64,000 bases of DNA from JBBDXS01 sp040902195. GTDB lineage: Bacteria; Chloroflexota; Dehalococcoidia; DSTF01; RBG-16-68-14. Below the pieces are notes generated by a model, which ran no database searches, was not told where the DNA came from, and was given only the letters and a program-made list of their open reading frames with translations. The stretch lies in contig JBBDXS010000003.1 in assembly GCA_040902195.1 (NCBI GenBank), positions 119,060-183,059 of the forward strand, written 5' to 3'. Shown in pieces: positions 49,807 to 58,116 of this stretch; positions within the stretch are counted from its first letter, which is position 1, and every line of letters begins with the position of its first letter. A program made the position numbers and the translations under genes.

Positions 49807-50807
49807 CCGACAACTGTAAGCGCTGGTCGCGGACGAGCCGTCCGCACCGTTTTACCGCCGCCCTCGATGACTTTGAGAGGCGGCGGTTCTGTATTCCTGA
49901 GCTGGAACAGCGCAGAAGGCACCTCAACCGGGCCGTCGAAGGCCATGGACTGGCGGGCGGCCCACCAGAGCGCAGCGACACGCGTCCAGCGCTGCCCATT
50001 CGTGAGCGAGAGGCTGCCGGACGCAACAGAGCTCAGGAACGCGCTCGCCTCCTCGTCGATGGGGTCGACGTCCGCGAGCCTGTGTTCGCGGTCGCCGGCA
50101 AACGCGCTGAGGTCGTGCTCGCCACCAATGACCCGGACGGCGCCGGTCGAGTCGAGGTCGTCGAGGATGATCGTGCGGCCGGGCGCCGCCGCGACCAGCT
50201 GCCGTCCGCCTTCGGCCTCCGCGAGGCTGATCGTGCACTGGACGACGGTGCCTGCGGCGTACTGGAGTGTCAGGAAGGCTGTACAGACTTCGCCGAGGTC
50301 GTCCCGCCGGACGGCGGCGGCGGTCACGCTGCGAGGCTCATCGTTGAGGAGCGCGTCGCACACGGCGAGCTGCTCCGTCGCAAGCTCATCGATGCGCTCC
50401 TGGCTAGCGGGCTCTGCCAGGCAGAGCAGACGCAGGTAGAGCGGCCTCCAGAACGGCTCCTGCCCTTCGAGGAGGCGGCGCAGAAACGGGAAGCCCATGC
50501 GGTACTGAAACGGCTCCACGAAGCGCAGGAGCCGCCGCTTGCGTCCCGCGAGCAGCGTGAGCCGGGCGGCCTGCCAGGGGCTGAGCAGGAACGGCGCCGC
50601 GTACAAGACGTGGACGCCGGCCTGAAGCGCCTCCTTCGCGCGCGAGAACGGGTCGTGCGCGCCGGCGACGAGCACGAGGGCATCGATGCCGCCGGGCAGC
50701 TCCTCGGGCGCGGGCACGAGGTCAGCGCGCGTGCGCAAGGCCGAGGCCCAGCGACTGGCAGCCTCGCCCTCGCCTATGATGGCAACGCGGAGACGTCGTT
50801 CGCTCAT
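49803..50807 (-). CDS. Gfo/Idh/MocA-like oxidoreductase
   Basis: A 334-residue protein with LRVAIIGEGEAASRWASALRTRADLV as dinucleotide fold and ALQAGVHVLYAAPFLLS where active enzymes carry the EKP motif, here replaced by YAAP. The catalytic Lys is thus missing, so an ordinary dehydrogenase reaction is doubtful. The C-terminal half keeps the family's strand pattern (LGEVCTAFLTLQYAAGTVVQCTISLAEAEG). Confidence 0.7.
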   Translation of the reverse strand: MSERRLRVAIIGEGEAASRWASALRTRADLVPAPEELPGGIDALVLVAGAHDPFSRAKEALQAGVHVLYAAPFLLSPWQAARLTLLAGRKRRLLRFVEPFQYRMGFPFLRRLLEGQEPFWRPLYLRLLCLAEPASQERIDELATEQLAVCDALLNDEPRSVTAAAVRRDDLGEVCTAFLTLQYAAGTVVQCTISLAEAEGGRQLVAAAPGRTIILDDLDSTGAVRVIGGEHDLSAFAGDREHRLADVDPIDEEASAFLSSVASGSLSLTNGQRWTRVAALWWAARQSMAFDGPVEVPSALFQLRNTEPPPLKVIEGGGKTVRTARPRPALTVVG

Positions 50808-50880
50808 GACTAGACGATAACGCCGCTGGGCGCGAAAGGCCTTCGGGGAACTCCCTTGGGCGGAGCGAGGGGCTCCTGAT

Positions 50881-51999
50881 TTATGCGGCGTCTTTGAGCT
50901 CGCCGCCGAGGGCGGTGCGGAGCCGGCGAATGGCGCGGTGCCGGAGCTGGGAAGCTCGCGATTCAGAGATGCCGAGCGCCTTGCCGATGCTCTTCAGAGA
51001 GTGAGCCCGCATGTAGTACAGGTGCACGATGGTCCGCTCGCGCTCGGGAAGCAGCTCGACCGCTTCCTGGAGCATCTGCCGGACCATCGTATCTTGCGCC
51101 ATGGAGTCGGGGTCGATGCTGGGGTCTCCGTCCGCCATTTCCCAAAGCTTCTCAGTGTTGCCGCTGACGGCCGTGTCGGCCAGTCCGTCCAGCGAGACGA
51201 CGCGAATGCTGCTGGTGCGTAGGGTGTTGAGGAAATCTCTGTGGGAGAGGCCCATCTGCTTCGCCACCTCCGCCTTCGTCGGCGAGCGGCCGAGCGTGGT
51301 ATGGAGCTGGGCGCTGGCGGAGTCCATATCGCTCGAAAACTTCTGGAGCGAACGCGGGAGCGGATGGGCGGCGCGCAAGGCGTCCAGAATCGCGCCTCGG
51401 ATGCGTGGGAGCGCGTATGTAGAAAACTTAGCGCCCCGGTTCGGGTCGAACGAGTGATAAGCCTCGATGAGGCCCTGGACGCCGCAGCTCACCATGTCCT
51501 CATACTGGAGGATCCCTGCGCCCGCGGAGCCAACGGTGATGCGGTTCACAGCGTGCCGCACGAGCGGCATGTAATCGCGTACGATCTGGTCGAGCTCTTC
51601 TTCGTTTGCTATGCGGCGCAGGCGACCGCGTTGCCTTTGCTGCTTCGAGGTCGGTTGCCTCGCTTGCGCATGCGCCGATTCTATCCCGGTTTTAGCAGGC
51701 GCTGGTTCAGCCTTGACCGTCGTTCGCCTCGCTTGCGCACCCGCAGGTTGAGCCCCAGATCTGGCGGTCGCTCGCCTCGTTTGCGCACGCGCTGATGTTG
51801 CCCCAGCTTTGGCAGTTGCCAAACGAACACCTCGATAAAGATTCAGACGCCACCACGCGCGTGTGGCGCGGTGGCGAGCGGGATTGCTGTGGACAGTATC
51901 GGGGTGTGGCGGCTCGGCACCTATGCGGAAAACCCCGCAGGCCGCGTGATAAATGTGCTTGATGTTGTCTAGGGAAACTCCGTAGGGGGACGCAAACAA
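50881..51999 (-). CDS. FliA/WhiG-type sigma factor with long repeat-rich N terminus
   Basis: A 372-residue protein. From residue 130 it is a sigma-28-type factor: region 2 VRDYMPLVRHAVNRITVG...EDMVSCGVQGLIEAYHSFDPNRGAKFSTYALPRIRGAILDALR, region 3 LGRSPTKAEVAKQMG, region 4 LPERERTIVHLYYMRAHSLKSIGKALGISESRASQLRHRAIRRL. Family members have about 250 residues; here 125 more precede, including Ala/Arg-rich repeats of the type SARAQTRRATA. Whether translation begins at 51,999 or later is unclear. It sits among csrA and response regulators. Confidence 0.87.
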   Translation of the reverse strand: MFASPYGVSLDNIKHIYHAACGVFRIGAEPPHPDTVHSNPARHRATRAWWRLNLYRGVRLATAKAGATSARAQTRRATARSGAQPAGAQARRTTVKAEPAPAKTGIESAHAQARQPTSKQQRQRGRLRRIANEEELDQIVRDYMPLVRHAVNRITVGSAGAGILQYEDMVSCGVQGLIEAYHSFDPNRGAKFSTYALPRIRGAILDALRAAHPLPRSLQKFSSDMDSASAQLHTTLGRSPTKAEVAKQMGLSHRDFLNTLRTSSIRVVSLDGLADTAVSGNTEKLWEMADGDPSIDPDSMAQDTMVRQMLQEAVELLPERERTIVHLYYMRAHSLKSIGKALGISESRASQLRHRAIRRLRTALGGELKDAA

Positions 52000-52004
52000 A
52001 ACGA

Positions 52005-52036
52005 AACGCCGGCCCCGTGTGCGCGTGGCCGGCGTT
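52005..52036 (-). terminator. Terminator of the nitroreductase operon
   Basis: AACGCCGGCC (52,005-52,014) pairs with GGCCGGCGTT (52,027-52,036), a ten-base-pair stem 23 bases beyond the nitroreductase stop; a T-rich stretch follows on the minus strand. Confidence 0.7.
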
Positions 52037-52058
52037 CGCCGCCTAATGAGGTTGGGTG

Positions 52059-52691
52059 CTACTTCTTTGAGGCGTCCCAGCGTTCGTTATGCGTCAGCTC
52101 TTCGACAGGCCTGCGAGCGGCCGGGCCGTACTTGCCGATCGGATGGCCGACCGGGATGAGCGCGACCGTCTCAACGTTGTCCGGGATGCCGAGGAGCTGC
52201 TTGACGTCGTTCTCGTGGAGCTTGTGGAGCGTCGTCAGCGACGCGCCGAGACCGAGGCCTCGGGCCGCGAGCAGGAGGTTTTGGACCGCGGGGAAGATCG
52301 AGCCGTAGTACCCGCCCGTCATAGGGCCCGCGGCGGGCGGCCCGCTGCGCGCACAGACCAGAATGAAGACCGGTACCTCCGCCAGGTGGAGGGCCAGATG
52401 CTCGGCGGAGCCATAGACGCGCTTGAACTGCGCACCAAAGCCCTGCTTCTGCGCGTCCGGTATCTGGCCATACGTGCTGTTCCAGGCGTCCAGGTACCAC
52501 TCGGCGATCTTCCGCTTCGAATCGCCATCGCGGATGACGATGAACGCCCAGGGCTGAGTGTTGCCGCCGCTCGGCGCCCTGATGGCGGCATCGAGAAGTT
52601 TATGCACCAGCTCATCGGAGACCGGGTCCGGCTTCAGGCGCCGGATCGCCTTCTGTGTGTACATCGCTTCGAACAGGCCGATTTCAGCCAT
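52059..52691 (-). CDS. Nitroreductase-family oxidoreductase
   Basis: A 210-residue FMN-dependent enzyme: AMYTQKAIRRLKPDPVSDELVHKLLDAAIRAPSGGNTQPWAFIVI (FMN-binding RAPSGGN), then PAVQNLLLAARGLGLGASLTTLHKL and VALIPVGHPIGK. Substrate unknown. The start at 52,691 lies behind AGGAGG; the frame is open far upstream but that part overlaps the beta-propeller gene. Last gene of a four-gene minus-strand operon. Confidence 0.88.
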   Translation of the reverse strand: MAEIGLFEAMYTQKAIRRLKPDPVSDELVHKLLDAAIRAPSGGNTQPWAFIVIRDGDSKRKIAEWYLDAWNSTYGQIPDAQKQGFGAQFKRVYGSAEHLALHLAEVPVFILVCARSGPPAAGPMTGGYYGSIFPAVQNLLLAARGLGLGASLTTLHKLHENDVKQLLGIPDNVETVALIPVGHPIGKYGPAARRPVEELTHNERWDASKK

Positions 52692-52699
52692 GATTCCTC

Positions 52700-53770
52700 C
52701 TACTCTTGCACGTTCGGCACGAGGCGCAGCAGCTTCGATGTCTCGGACGCCGGACACCAGACCGTTCCCTGCGCGTCCACGACCAGCGTAAGACAGCCGG
52801 CGTTCGCGCTGGCGATGGTGTACTCGCGGAACGTTTCGCTCGCCGGATCGAAACGAGCGATCTTGTTCGCGCCGGTCTCGCTGATCCAGACCGACCCGTC
52901 CGGAGCGATGGCGAGGCCGTCCGGCCGCGCGTTGGGTGAAGGCAGGTCGTACTCCGCGAACGAGGCTGCGCTCGGGCTGTAACGGCCGAGCTTGCCCGCG
53001 GTGTTCTCGCTGAACCAGACGTTCCCCTGCGCATCGATCGCGATACGGCGCGCGCCCTGGCCCGGCGTCGGTGGATCGAACTCCTGCGGCGGCCCTCCGG
53101 ACGTATAGCTGCCGATCTTGTTGCCGAGCGCCTCCGCCCACCAAACGACGCCCTGCGCGTCGACGGCGATGCCGTACGGCTGCGAACCGAACGCCGGTAC
53201 GGCGATCTCCTGGACCGAGCGCGTAGCCGGATCGAGCCGGGCTATCGCGTTGCCGCGCGACTCCGTAAACCAAACGCTACCATCCGGGGCGAAGGCGATC
53301 GAATGGGGCCCGGTGTTCGGCGAAGGGATGGCGAACTCTTCGAACTGCTGCGTGAGCCGGTCGAAGCGCGCAATCTTGCTCACGCCGATGTAGGTGATCC
53401 AGACGCCCTGGTCCGGGCCGATCGCGATGCCGTGCGGCTGGGCGCCCACAGTCGGCACATCCCACTCGATGAACTCCTCGGAGCGTGGATTGAACATCGC
53501 GATCTTGTTCGCGGCGAGCTCGGTGAACCAGAGGCGGCCCTCTTCGTCGACGGCGATGGAGTGTGGGACAGAATCGCGGGTGGGCACATCGAACTCTGTG
53601 ACGCCCTCCGCGGTGGGCGGCCGAGGCGTATCGGCGGCCTGCGATGCTGTCGCTGTCGGTGCGGTCCCAGGCGTGCCGTTCGGCTTGTCAGGGTCGCTAC
53701 CGCCGCCGCAGGCGATGAGGAGCGCCAGCAGCGCAGCAAGCAGGGCGAGAAGCAGCCCTGCTCGCGTCAC
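52700..53770 (-). CDS. Vgb-like beta-propeller lipoprotein
   Basis: A 356-residue protein with a lipoprotein signal (LLALLAALLALLIACGGG; Cys21), a Pro/Thr linker and seven repeats of the type PHSIAVDEEGRLWFTELAANKIAMF, as in virginiamycin B lyase. Most such proteins are not antibiotic lyases; an outer binding or enzymatic role is all that can be said. Eight bases separate it from the nitroreductase gene, and it overlaps the PPOX gene by four. Confidence 0.85.
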   Translation of the reverse strand: MTRAGLLLALLAALLALLIACGGGSDPDKPNGTPGTAPTATASQAADTPRPPTAEGVTEFDVPTRDSVPHSIAVDEEGRLWFTELAANKIAMFNPRSEEFIEWDVPTVGAQPHGIAIGPDQGVWITYIGVSKIARFDRLTQQFEEFAIPSPNTGPHSIAFAPDGSVWFTESRGNAIARLDPATRSVQEIAVPAFGSQPYGIAVDAQGVVWWAEALGNKIGSYTSGGPPQEFDPPTPGQGARRIAIDAQGNVWFSENTAGKLGRYSPSAASFAEYDLPSPNARPDGLAIAPDGSVWISETGANKIARFDPASETFREYTIASANAGCLTLVVDAQGTVWCPASETSKLLRLVPNVQE

Positions 53771-54156
53771 GGGACGAAGCGTTCCGGCGTGAGGACTATC
53801 AGGACGCGCCGCTGCTGGCGCAAGGCTTCCGCGAAGTTGTCCGGCGCCTCTCGATTTGACATGTTGCGCATGATCGCTGCTGTGCCGTCGACGATATCGT
53901 CTTCCTCCACGCGCGCCTTGCCGTAGACCGTGACGTATGGCCGCCCCCCCTCCTGCACGATGCAGACGCAGACGTTTGGGTTGCGACGGACGTTGTGGTA
54001 CTTGGCGCGGTCCTTCGTCGTCGAAATGAGAATGTTGCCGTCGACGTACGCGTAGTTGATCGGCGTGACCTGCGGGCTGCCATCGCGCTTGAGCGTCGCC
54101 ATGTAGCCGAGGTTCTCGCCGGTGATGATCGCCTCTTGCTCTGGAGTAGCAGCCAC
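53767..54156 (-). CDS. Pyridoxamine-phosphate-oxidase-like (PPOX, flavin/F420) protein
   Basis: A 129-residue split-barrel protein: GYMATLKRDGSPQVTPINYAYVDGNILISTTKDRAKYHNVRRNPNVCVCIV, then YVTVYGKARVEEDD. This is the pattern of PPOX-class F420- or FMN-dependent reductases. Three bases separate it from the gene upstream. Confidence 0.82.
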   Translation of the reverse strand: MAATPEQEAIITGENLGYMATLKRDGSPQVTPINYAYVDGNILISTTKDRAKYHNVRRNPNVCVCIVQEGGRPYVTVYGKARVEEDDIVDGTAAIMRNMSNREAPDNFAEALRQQRRVLIVLTPERFVP

Positions 54157-54159
54157 TGG

Positions 54160-54399
54160 TTAGAGCTTGAGCGCCAGCAGCTCGCGCGTGAGCTTGCCAC
54201 CCTGCTGCACGTGGACTCGCACATCGAGCAGGCGCACCTTGAGCGGCCTGCCGCCGTTCTGATGGATGTAGATCTCGTCGCCCTTCTGGAAGCGGTAGTC
54301 GCTGGTAAACGCGACCAGCAGCGCCTCCTTCTTGGCAGTGAACGGATCGGACTCGTAGATCTCCGTCTCCACGGGCTCCTCCCCTGGCGTGCGCCCCAT
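54160..54399 (-). CDS. Hypothetical beta-rich protein
   Basis: A 79-residue protein (KEALLVAFTSDYRFQKGDEIYIHQNGGRPLKVRLLDVRVHVQQGGKLTRELLALKL) with no recognised family. The ATG at 54,399 is favoured over an upstream start that would run into the promoter region. First gene of the operon ending with the nitroreductase. Confidence 0.55.
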   Translation of the reverse strand: MGRTPGEEPVETEIYESDPFTAKKEALLVAFTSDYRFQKGDEIYIHQNGGRPLKVRLLDVRVHVQQGGKLTRELLALKL

Positions 54400-54568
54400 A
54401 GTAGCAGGCTTCGGTCGGGCGGATCGAGCAGCGGGAAGGCTCCTAAGGGGAATAGAGGGGCTTCCCCTATTCCAGGCGATCATGCCGGCGGCCGATAATT
54501 GCAACGAATACACCAGGCCGCATTCATGCGGACTGATCGTGATTCGCTATAGCTAGAGAGGAGCCAAC

Positions 54569-55237
54569 ATGGCTGATTACGCGGACCCTCAACTCGTACA
54601 CAACCTGGACAACGCGCTCGAGCAACTGGAGAGCTCGCTGGCGGAAGCCGGCCGCTCCCTCGGCGCATTGCGCCACAATGTGACGCAGCTCGCCTCGCTC
54701 GTCGAGGTCGTCCGTGAGATGGAAGACATGATGAACAAGGCGCGCGCTAACCTCGGGATGGAAAGCATCGCGACGAGCACCCAGCCGGCCCTTCGACCGA
54801 TGCCGCAGCAGGAGCCGTTTCTCCCGCCGTTGCCGGAGCCGATCGCGGCCCTGCCGGAGATCGAGGAATTGCCGGCTCCCGAGCCGCAGCCCGACCCGAT
54901 CGAGGTCCAGATCGAGCCCGAGTCGCAGCAGGCGATTCCGGCCTCCGTTGCTGAGAGCGCGGCCGGCGAGATGACCTCGCACTGCCTGCGACTGGGCGTC
55001 GCCAGCAAGGCGGGCTCGCTCGACCTGAAGGCCGTCGATGGCTCCGTTAACGAGAACCCCGCCGTTGTCGACGTAGCGCTGCTCGATTACGACGGTCGCA
55101 AGGCGACCCTGAAGCTCTGGATAAACGGCGCAGCCGACCCCGTCGGCGTGCGCGACGCGCTGCTCGGCAGCCTGCGCCGCCGGCTCGGCGACGAGAGCGA
55201 CGCTGAGGTCCAGATTGAGTTCGAAGGCGCGGCCTAG
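54569..55237 (+). CDS. Hypothetical protein with N-terminal helix and C-terminal alpha/beta domain
   Basis: A 222-residue protein: a coiled N-terminal part (LDNALEQLESSLAEAGRSLGALRHNVTQLASLVEVV), a Pro/Glu-rich linker and a C-terminal domain of about 85 residues (AVVDVALLDYDGRKATLKLWINGAADPVGVRDALLGSLRRRLG). Family unknown. AGAGAGGAG precedes the ATG; GCCGATAA at 54,489 is a possible sigma-28 -10 element. A clear terminator follows. Confidence 0.6.
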   Translation: MADYADPQLVHNLDNALEQLESSLAEAGRSLGALRHNVTQLASLVEVVREMEDMMNKARANLGMESIATSTQPALRPMPQQEPFLPPLPEPIAALPEIEELPAPEPQPDPIEVQIEPESQQAIPASVAESAAGEMTSHCLRLGVASKAGSLDLKAVDGSVNENPAVVDVALLDYDGRKATLKLWINGAADPVGVRDALLGSLRRRLGDESDAEVQIEFEGAA

Positions 55238-55280
55238 CGCCCTCCCCTTTCGCCAGTCCTAGACTCGAAGTCTGCAGCAA

Positions 55281-55304
55281 GGCGGTGTCCCCAGGGACAC
55301 CGCC
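55281..55304 (+). terminator. Terminator between converging genes
   Basis: GGCGGTGTCC-CCAG-GGACACCGCC, a perfect ten-base-pair stem 43 bases after the stop at 55,237, followed by TTCGTATAT. Confidence 0.8.
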
Positions 55305-55412
55305 TTCGTATATATTCCGCTGGCATGCTTCAAGCGAAGCGGAAGCCGATGTTCTGGCGAGGCGGTTAGCGGCCGGGTATGTAACTCTTGCTTTTGGACG
55401 GGCGCGTGGGGT

Positions 55413-56498
55413 CTAAGCGGAGGCGGCGGCGTCTTCGCGGGCGGCGGCCTCGACAGCGAGGCGCTCCTCCGCCTTGAAGAAGAGCTCTTCTTGCGTATCG
55501 CCGTCGCCCGGCGTGGTCGCCGTAGCGCAAGAGAGGTTGACGTGGAGGTCGTCCAGCTCCGCGTTGGGGACCTGGACGTCCTTCAGGCCGGCGGTGAGGC
55601 GCGTGAGTGCAAGCGCCGCCGCGCCGGCGTCGGCCTCGACGAGGATGGCGGCGAAGCCGTCGTCCTGGTAGGCGCCGAGGAAGTCGGTGTCGCGCATCGT
55701 GGTCTCCAAGACACCTCCGACCTGGCGCAAGAGGCGCTCGGCCAGGAAGCGGCCGAAGCGCTCGCGGAGGGCGCGGAAGTTGTCGACGCGCAGCAGCATT
55801 ATGGAAAGCGGGCGCTTGTGGCGGTGGGCCCGGTGGATCTCGAGGCTGAGCTGCTCCTCGAAGCGCTGCTGGTCGTACACCCAGCGGACGGCGTCGATCT
55901 CGCCCCGTCGGCGACCCGACGCCTTCTCGCGCAGGTTCCTGAGGGCCACGGCCAGCTGGTAGCCGAGCTGCTCGGCCAGCGCGAGCGGCGCGGGCGTTTC
56001 GTCCGGCATCAGGAGCATCAGCAGGCCCAGGCTTTCGCCGTCCCAATGGAGAGGCGCCAGCCAGACCTTTGCCACGCCCAGGCCGCGCTGGGCGCTCTGG
56101 AGGGCTTCCGCCTCCATCTCCAGCGGCAGCGCGTTGCCGAGCTCCCGGACGGAGACGGCGTGGCCGTCACGAAGGGCGTTCGAGACGGCCAGCAGAGCCT
56201 TCGGCTCGAACTTGAGGGTCGTGAGGTTGGTCCCGAGGTCCTGGTTGAGCTTCACAAGGCTCCGCACGCTGGCGCTCGAGGCGGGCCTGACGCCTTCTAG
56301 CTCCCCAGTAGCGTCCGAGACGTACAGGAGGCTGTAGAGGGCGCCCAGGCCGCGCTCAGCGGCCGTGCCGGCGGCATCGGCTAGCCAGCTCAGGTTCATG
56401 GCGCTGTGAACGCCCAGAAGCGGCTCGATAAGAGGCGGAATGGCCTCGGCATCCGGCCGGACGGGCGGGGATTCGTCCACGATTATGCTCTCCTTCAC
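55413..56498 (-). CDS. GAF-like protein with degenerate GGDEF domain
   Basis: A 361-residue protein. Residues 30-190 look like a GAF sensor domain (ALYSLLYVSDATGELEGVRP, LHWDGESLGLLMLLMPD). Residues 205-350 keep the fold of a diguanylate cyclase (FEEQLSLEIHRAHRHKRPLSIMLLRVDNFRALRERFGRFLAERLLRQVGGVLE), but the signature is AYQDDGFAAIL in place of GGDEF. It is therefore probably not a cyclase; it may bind a ligand or partner. The GTG start abuts the stop of the membrane protein gene before it. Confidence 0.8.
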   Translation of the reverse strand: MKESIIVDESPPVRPDAEAIPPLIEPLLGVHSAMNLSWLADAAGTAAERGLGALYSLLYVSDATGELEGVRPASSASVRSLVKLNQDLGTNLTTLKFEPKALLAVSNALRDGHAVSVRELGNALPLEMEAEALQSAQRGLGVAKVWLAPLHWDGESLGLLMLLMPDETPAPLALAEQLGYQLAVALRNLREKASGRRRGEIDAVRWVYDQQRFEEQLSLEIHRAHRHKRPLSIMLLRVDNFRALRERFGRFLAERLLRQVGGVLETTMRDTDFLGAYQDDGFAAILVEADAGAAALALTRLTAGLKDVQVPNAELDDLHVNLSCATATTPGDGDTQEELFFKAEERLAVEAAAREDAAASA

Positions 56499-56954
56499 CT
56501 ACGTTTGGCGCTGCTGGCGCTCCAGAAGCTGGATCAAGCTCGTCAGGGCTGAGGCCATCTGGGCCACCGTCCCGTCGAGGCGGCTGATCGACAGCTCGAT
56601 CTCGTCCAGGCTGGTCGTCGGCGCCGGCGCCGTCTCGTCAAGCAGCGTCCGGAGCATCTGGTGGAGCTGCTCCTGCTGGACGCGCAGTGCCTCCTGCTGC
56701 TCGCTGAGGCGCTCGCTCTGACGGCGGACGTCCGACATCGGACCGTTCTCGGCGGCGAAGGGTTGAGGTGAGGCGATGCGCCTCGCCAGCTCCTCGACAC
56801 TGAGGGCGGCCCTGCTCGCCGCCTCGGACGCCTTCGACGCTTGCCCAAACATCCGCCAGGAGCCCACCACGGCGGTGATCGAAAGCAGCAAGGCGGCGCC
56901 GAGACCGATGCACACACCGGCTATGGCCGCCGCGAATTCGAACGTATCGCTCAC
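56499..56954 (-). CDS. Membrane-anchored coiled-coil protein
   Basis: A 151-residue protein with one N-terminal membrane helix (FAAAIAGVCIGLGAALLLSITAVVG) followed by heptad-rich helices (RQSERLSEQQEALRVQQEQLHQML, LDGTVAQMASALTSLIQLLERQ). Coupled to the degenerate GGDEF gene, with which it may form a membrane signalling complex (inference). Confidence 0.6.
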   Translation of the reverse strand: MSDTFEFAAAIAGVCIGLGAALLLSITAVVGSWRMFGQASKASEAASRAALSVEELARRIASPQPFAAENGPMSDVRRQSERLSEQQEALRVQQEQLHQMLRTLLDETAPAPTTSLDEIELSISRLDGTVAQMASALTSLIQLLERQQRQT

Positions 56955-57155
56955 AGTCGCGTCGCGCTCCTTCGTTTGTTCCTTCTAGGTTCCCTCCTAT
57001 ATGGAACGAAATTGGGCGTCCTATATGATGGTCGGTCACAGGCAATTTGGCTAAATGGTCAAATAAGTAGAACGCCTGCTCTACGACGAAGCTGAGCGAA
57101 CTCCAGCAGAGCACCCTGGGTACGGCCTCTAAGTATAGCCGCAACGTCTGCTACG

Positions 57156-58043
57156 ATGGCCTCGATGGCTCTCAGACGCGCTCTCGCGACGCTTGGCCTG
57201 CTGGCGCTGCCCCCGGTAGGCGTCGCGTACGCCTTCGAGCGGGTTGTGCGGCGGAACGCCTTTCGCACCGGGCCGCACTACGAGGGGCTGCCGGAGAAGA
57301 CCGGCGTGCCTTTCGAGCGAGCGCACTTCTGGTCTTCCGACGGCGAGGAGCTGGAGGGCTGGCTCTTCGAGGGCGGTGACCTCCCGGTCACTATCTTGTT
57401 CATGCACGGCACAAACTATAACGCCAGCGACATGTGGGCGACGGAAGAGCGCGCCGCCCAGTTCGGTTCGTTCTTGCGCGCTATCGGCTGCCGGTTCTTC
57501 GTGTTCGACTACCGCGGCTACGGCAGCAGCGACGGGCAGGCGTCGGAGCACGGTACGTACCTCGATGCGCAGGCGGCGCTCGGTTATCTGCGCAGCCGGC
57601 GGGAGATCGACACCTCCCACGTCGTGTTCTACGGGTTCTCGCTGGGCACCGGCGTCGCGACGGAGCTGGCCGCGCGCGAGGCGTGTGCGGGGCTGATCCT
57701 GCGCGCGCCTTACACCTCGTTCCGCGACCTGATCCTGGAGCGCTATCCGCGGCTGCGCGCGCCGCTCGCGCTTGCGCCCTGGCTGCCGCGCACGCGCTAC
57801 GACTCGGCGGCGAAGATCGCGCGCATCCGCGCACCGCTGCTGGTCATGCACGGCGACGCGGACGCGACGATCCCGTTCTCGATGGGCCGCCGGCTCTACG
57901 AGCTGGCGAACGAGCCAAAGACGTTCGTCACGATGCCGGGGGCGGCACACCAGGACTTCCCGCTGGACGTGATGGCGCCGGCGATACGGACCTTCCTGGA
58001 GGGGCTGGCCGCGACGGAGGACCCGCACGAGAAGGCGCTGTAG
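57156..58043 (+). CDS. Alpha/beta hydrolase
   Basis: A 295-residue protein with an N-terminal membrane anchor or signal and the hydrolase landmarks: VTILFMHGTNYNAS (oxyanion HG), FFVFDYRGYGSSDGQ, nucleophile Ser in FYGFSLGTG, Asp in MHGDADATIPF and His in GAAHQDFPLD. The pattern is like the ABHD13/BEM46 family of membrane-attached hydrolases. Substrate unknown. It is convergent with the cohesin gene and ends at a shared terminator. Confidence 0.87.
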   Translation: MASMALRRALATLGLLALPPVGVAYAFERVVRRNAFRTGPHYEGLPEKTGVPFERAHFWSSDGEELEGWLFEGGDLPVTILFMHGTNYNASDMWATEERAAQFGSFLRAIGCRFFVFDYRGYGSSDGQASEHGTYLDAQAALGYLRSRREIDTSHVVFYGFSLGTGVATELAAREACAGLILRAPYTSFRDLILERYPRLRAPLALAPWLPRTRYDSAAKIARIRAPLLVMHGDADATIPFSMGRRLYELANEPKTFVTMPGAAHQDFPLDVMAPAIRTFLEGLAATEDPHEKAL

Positions 58044-58066
58044 CCGCCTCGAGACGAACGAGAACG

Positions 58067-58091
58067 AAGGCCCCCGAGATCCGGGGGCCTT
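58067..58091. terminator. Bidirectional terminator
   Basis: AAGGCCCCCG-AGATC-CGGGGGCCTT: ten base pairs with a five-base loop and A/T at both edges, between the convergent hydrolase and cohesin genes. Confidence 0.85.
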
Positions 58092-58116
58092 CGTATGTCT
58101 TTCCAGCTGGCGTGCG

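Noticed and set aside
52692..53273. The upstream extension of the nitroreductase frame
   Set aside because: It lies in another frame of the well-supported propeller gene; the nitroreductase start at 52,691 has a proper ribosome-binding site.
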